Below, piece by piece: positions 5,506-5,735 of a DNA stretch of 5,735 nucleotides. This DNA is from Dysgonamonadaceae bacterium. GTDB lineage: Bacteria; Bacteroidota; Bacteroidia; Bacteroidales; Azobacteroidaceae. The notes below the pieces were generated by a model. It saw only the letters and a list, made by a program, of their open reading frames with translations. It ran no database searches and was not told the origin of the DNA. Both the position numbers and the translations under genes were made by a program. The stretch is from NCBI GenBank assembly GCA_031282925.1, contig JAITCT010000120.1, positions 1 to 5,735 of the forward strand. Direction: 5' to 3'. The number at the start of each line of letters is the position of its first letter. Position 1 is the first letter of the stretch.

Positions 5506-5534
5506 GTTGCGACAAGGTAGAACCTTGTCGCAAC
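5506..5534. repeat. perfect hairpin GTTGCGACAAGGT / ACCTTGTCGCAAC
   Basis: Arms 5506-5518 and 5522-5534 give a perfect 13-bp stem with loop AGA, directly abutting the previous hairpin. Its core is GACA-AGGT-AGA-ACCT-TGTC, that is, the previous core with one extra base pair added symmetrically to both arms. Confidence 0.8.
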
Positions 5535-5540
5535 AAAAGG

Positions 5541-5560
5541 ATTCCCGCCTGCGCGGGAAT
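5541..5560. repeat. intact ATTCCCGC-n4-GCGGGAAT palindrome (dRS3-like)
   Basis: ATTCCCGCCTGCGCGGGAAT has 8-bp perfect arms and the loop CTGC. It is flanked by GG before and GACGGGATTC after. The sequence fits the Neisseria dRS3 pattern. The worn copy at 265-284 is the same palindrome, so the family occurs at both ends of the window. Confidence 0.7.
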
Positions 5561-5588
5561 GACGGGATTCACAACCGCACTGCGACAA

Positions 5589-5624
5589 TTTGAAATGCTC
5601 CCGGTGTAAGGGGTGTATTTCAAA
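5589..5624. repeat. hairpin TTTGAAATGC / GTATTTCAAA
   Basis: Arms 5589-5598 and 5615-5624 pair over 10 bp with one G-T wobble, and a further three pairs form beyond a mismatch (CCC with GGG). No T-tract follows on either strand, so it does not look like an intrinsic terminator. It closes the hairpin cluster before an A/T-rich stretch that leads to a possible gene start. Confidence 0.5.
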
Positions 5625-5671
5625 AGGGCGGCTTCCCTACTTTATTGTAATAATGCATTAAAAATAACTAC

Positions 5672-5735
5672 ATGAATGTAGAGTTTTGCCGGGAAAATAT
5701 TCCGGCCTGTGTGATATATCCGCATGAGAATAAGA
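5672..5735 (+). CDS. possible start of an unrecognised gene, cut by the right edge
   Basis: ATG at 5672 opens a frame of 21 codons that runs off the window (MNVEFCRENIPAC...). The 45 bp before it are A/T-rich and free of repeats, as expected upstream of a Bacteroidota gene. I see no clean TAnnTTTG box; TACTTTAT near 5638 is poor. Two small palindromes overlap the region: CTACATGAATGTAG (5668-5681), covering the start codon, and a 7-bp stem at 5688-5706. The peptide is too short to assign. Confidence 0.25.
   Translation, partial: MNVEFCRENIPACVIYPHENK

Noticed and set aside
5132..5623. Several overlapping open frames of about 75-80 codons on both strands
   Set aside because: They cross the composite repeats and hairpins, and GC-rich palindromes are open in many frames. 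No start signal or family resemblance.
5668..5706. Small palindromes CTACATGAATGTAG and GCCGGGAA...TTCCGGC as operator or terminator
   Set aside because: Stems are only 6-7 bp, with no T-tract and no confirmed gene; noted within the right-edge CDS only.

Overview
The window looks like a Bacteroidota chromosome, most likely order Bacteroidales. Three exact TAnnTTTG -7 boxes, the promoter signature of that phylum, sit upstream of genes. Start codons are preceded by A/T-rich leaders without clear Shine-Dalgarno sequences. One remnant gene resembles a small protein family I remember from Bacteroidales, and the M3 peptidase is a lipoprotein as in that group. The genus cannot be named from this sequence.

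Layout, left to right. At 1-152 there may be the tail of an unrecognised + strand gene. It is followed by a strong hairpin terminator (177-217) and two palindromic repeats (225-299). Two genes then run leftward: a LysE/RhtB-type transporter (361-999) and, upstream of it, malate dehydrogenase mdh (1071-1994). The two are 71 bp apart, and that gap is filled by a repeat-built hairpin. Further upstream on the - strand are a possible 27-codon leader ORF (2077-2160) with its own promoter and a frameshifted small gene (2103-2355), also with a promoter. Next comes a 224-bp repeat element with terminal inverted repeats (2535-2758). A clear promoter (2770-2801) then leads into a rightward gene for an M3 peptidyl-dipeptidase lipoprotein, dcp (2830-4950). 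The remaining 785 bp holds almost only repeats: a second element with related inverted ends (4966-5439), two copies of a composite unit of about 200 bp, and a run of five hairpins (5448-5624). A possible gene start lies at the right edge (5672).

The coding content is ordinary. mdh is central carbon metabolism. Dcp trims dipeptides from the C-terminus of peptides in the periplasm. The LysE-type protein is an inner-membrane exporter that probably shares a transcript with mdh. The genes do not form one obvious pathway.

The unusual part is the intergenic DNA. At least four palindromic repeat families occur, some at both ends of the window. Two short transposase-less elements sharing the same end sequence flank dcp on both sides. 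One adjacent hairpin pair differs by a paired, structure-preserving change. I see no CRISPR array, tRNA, rRNA, transposase or defence gene.
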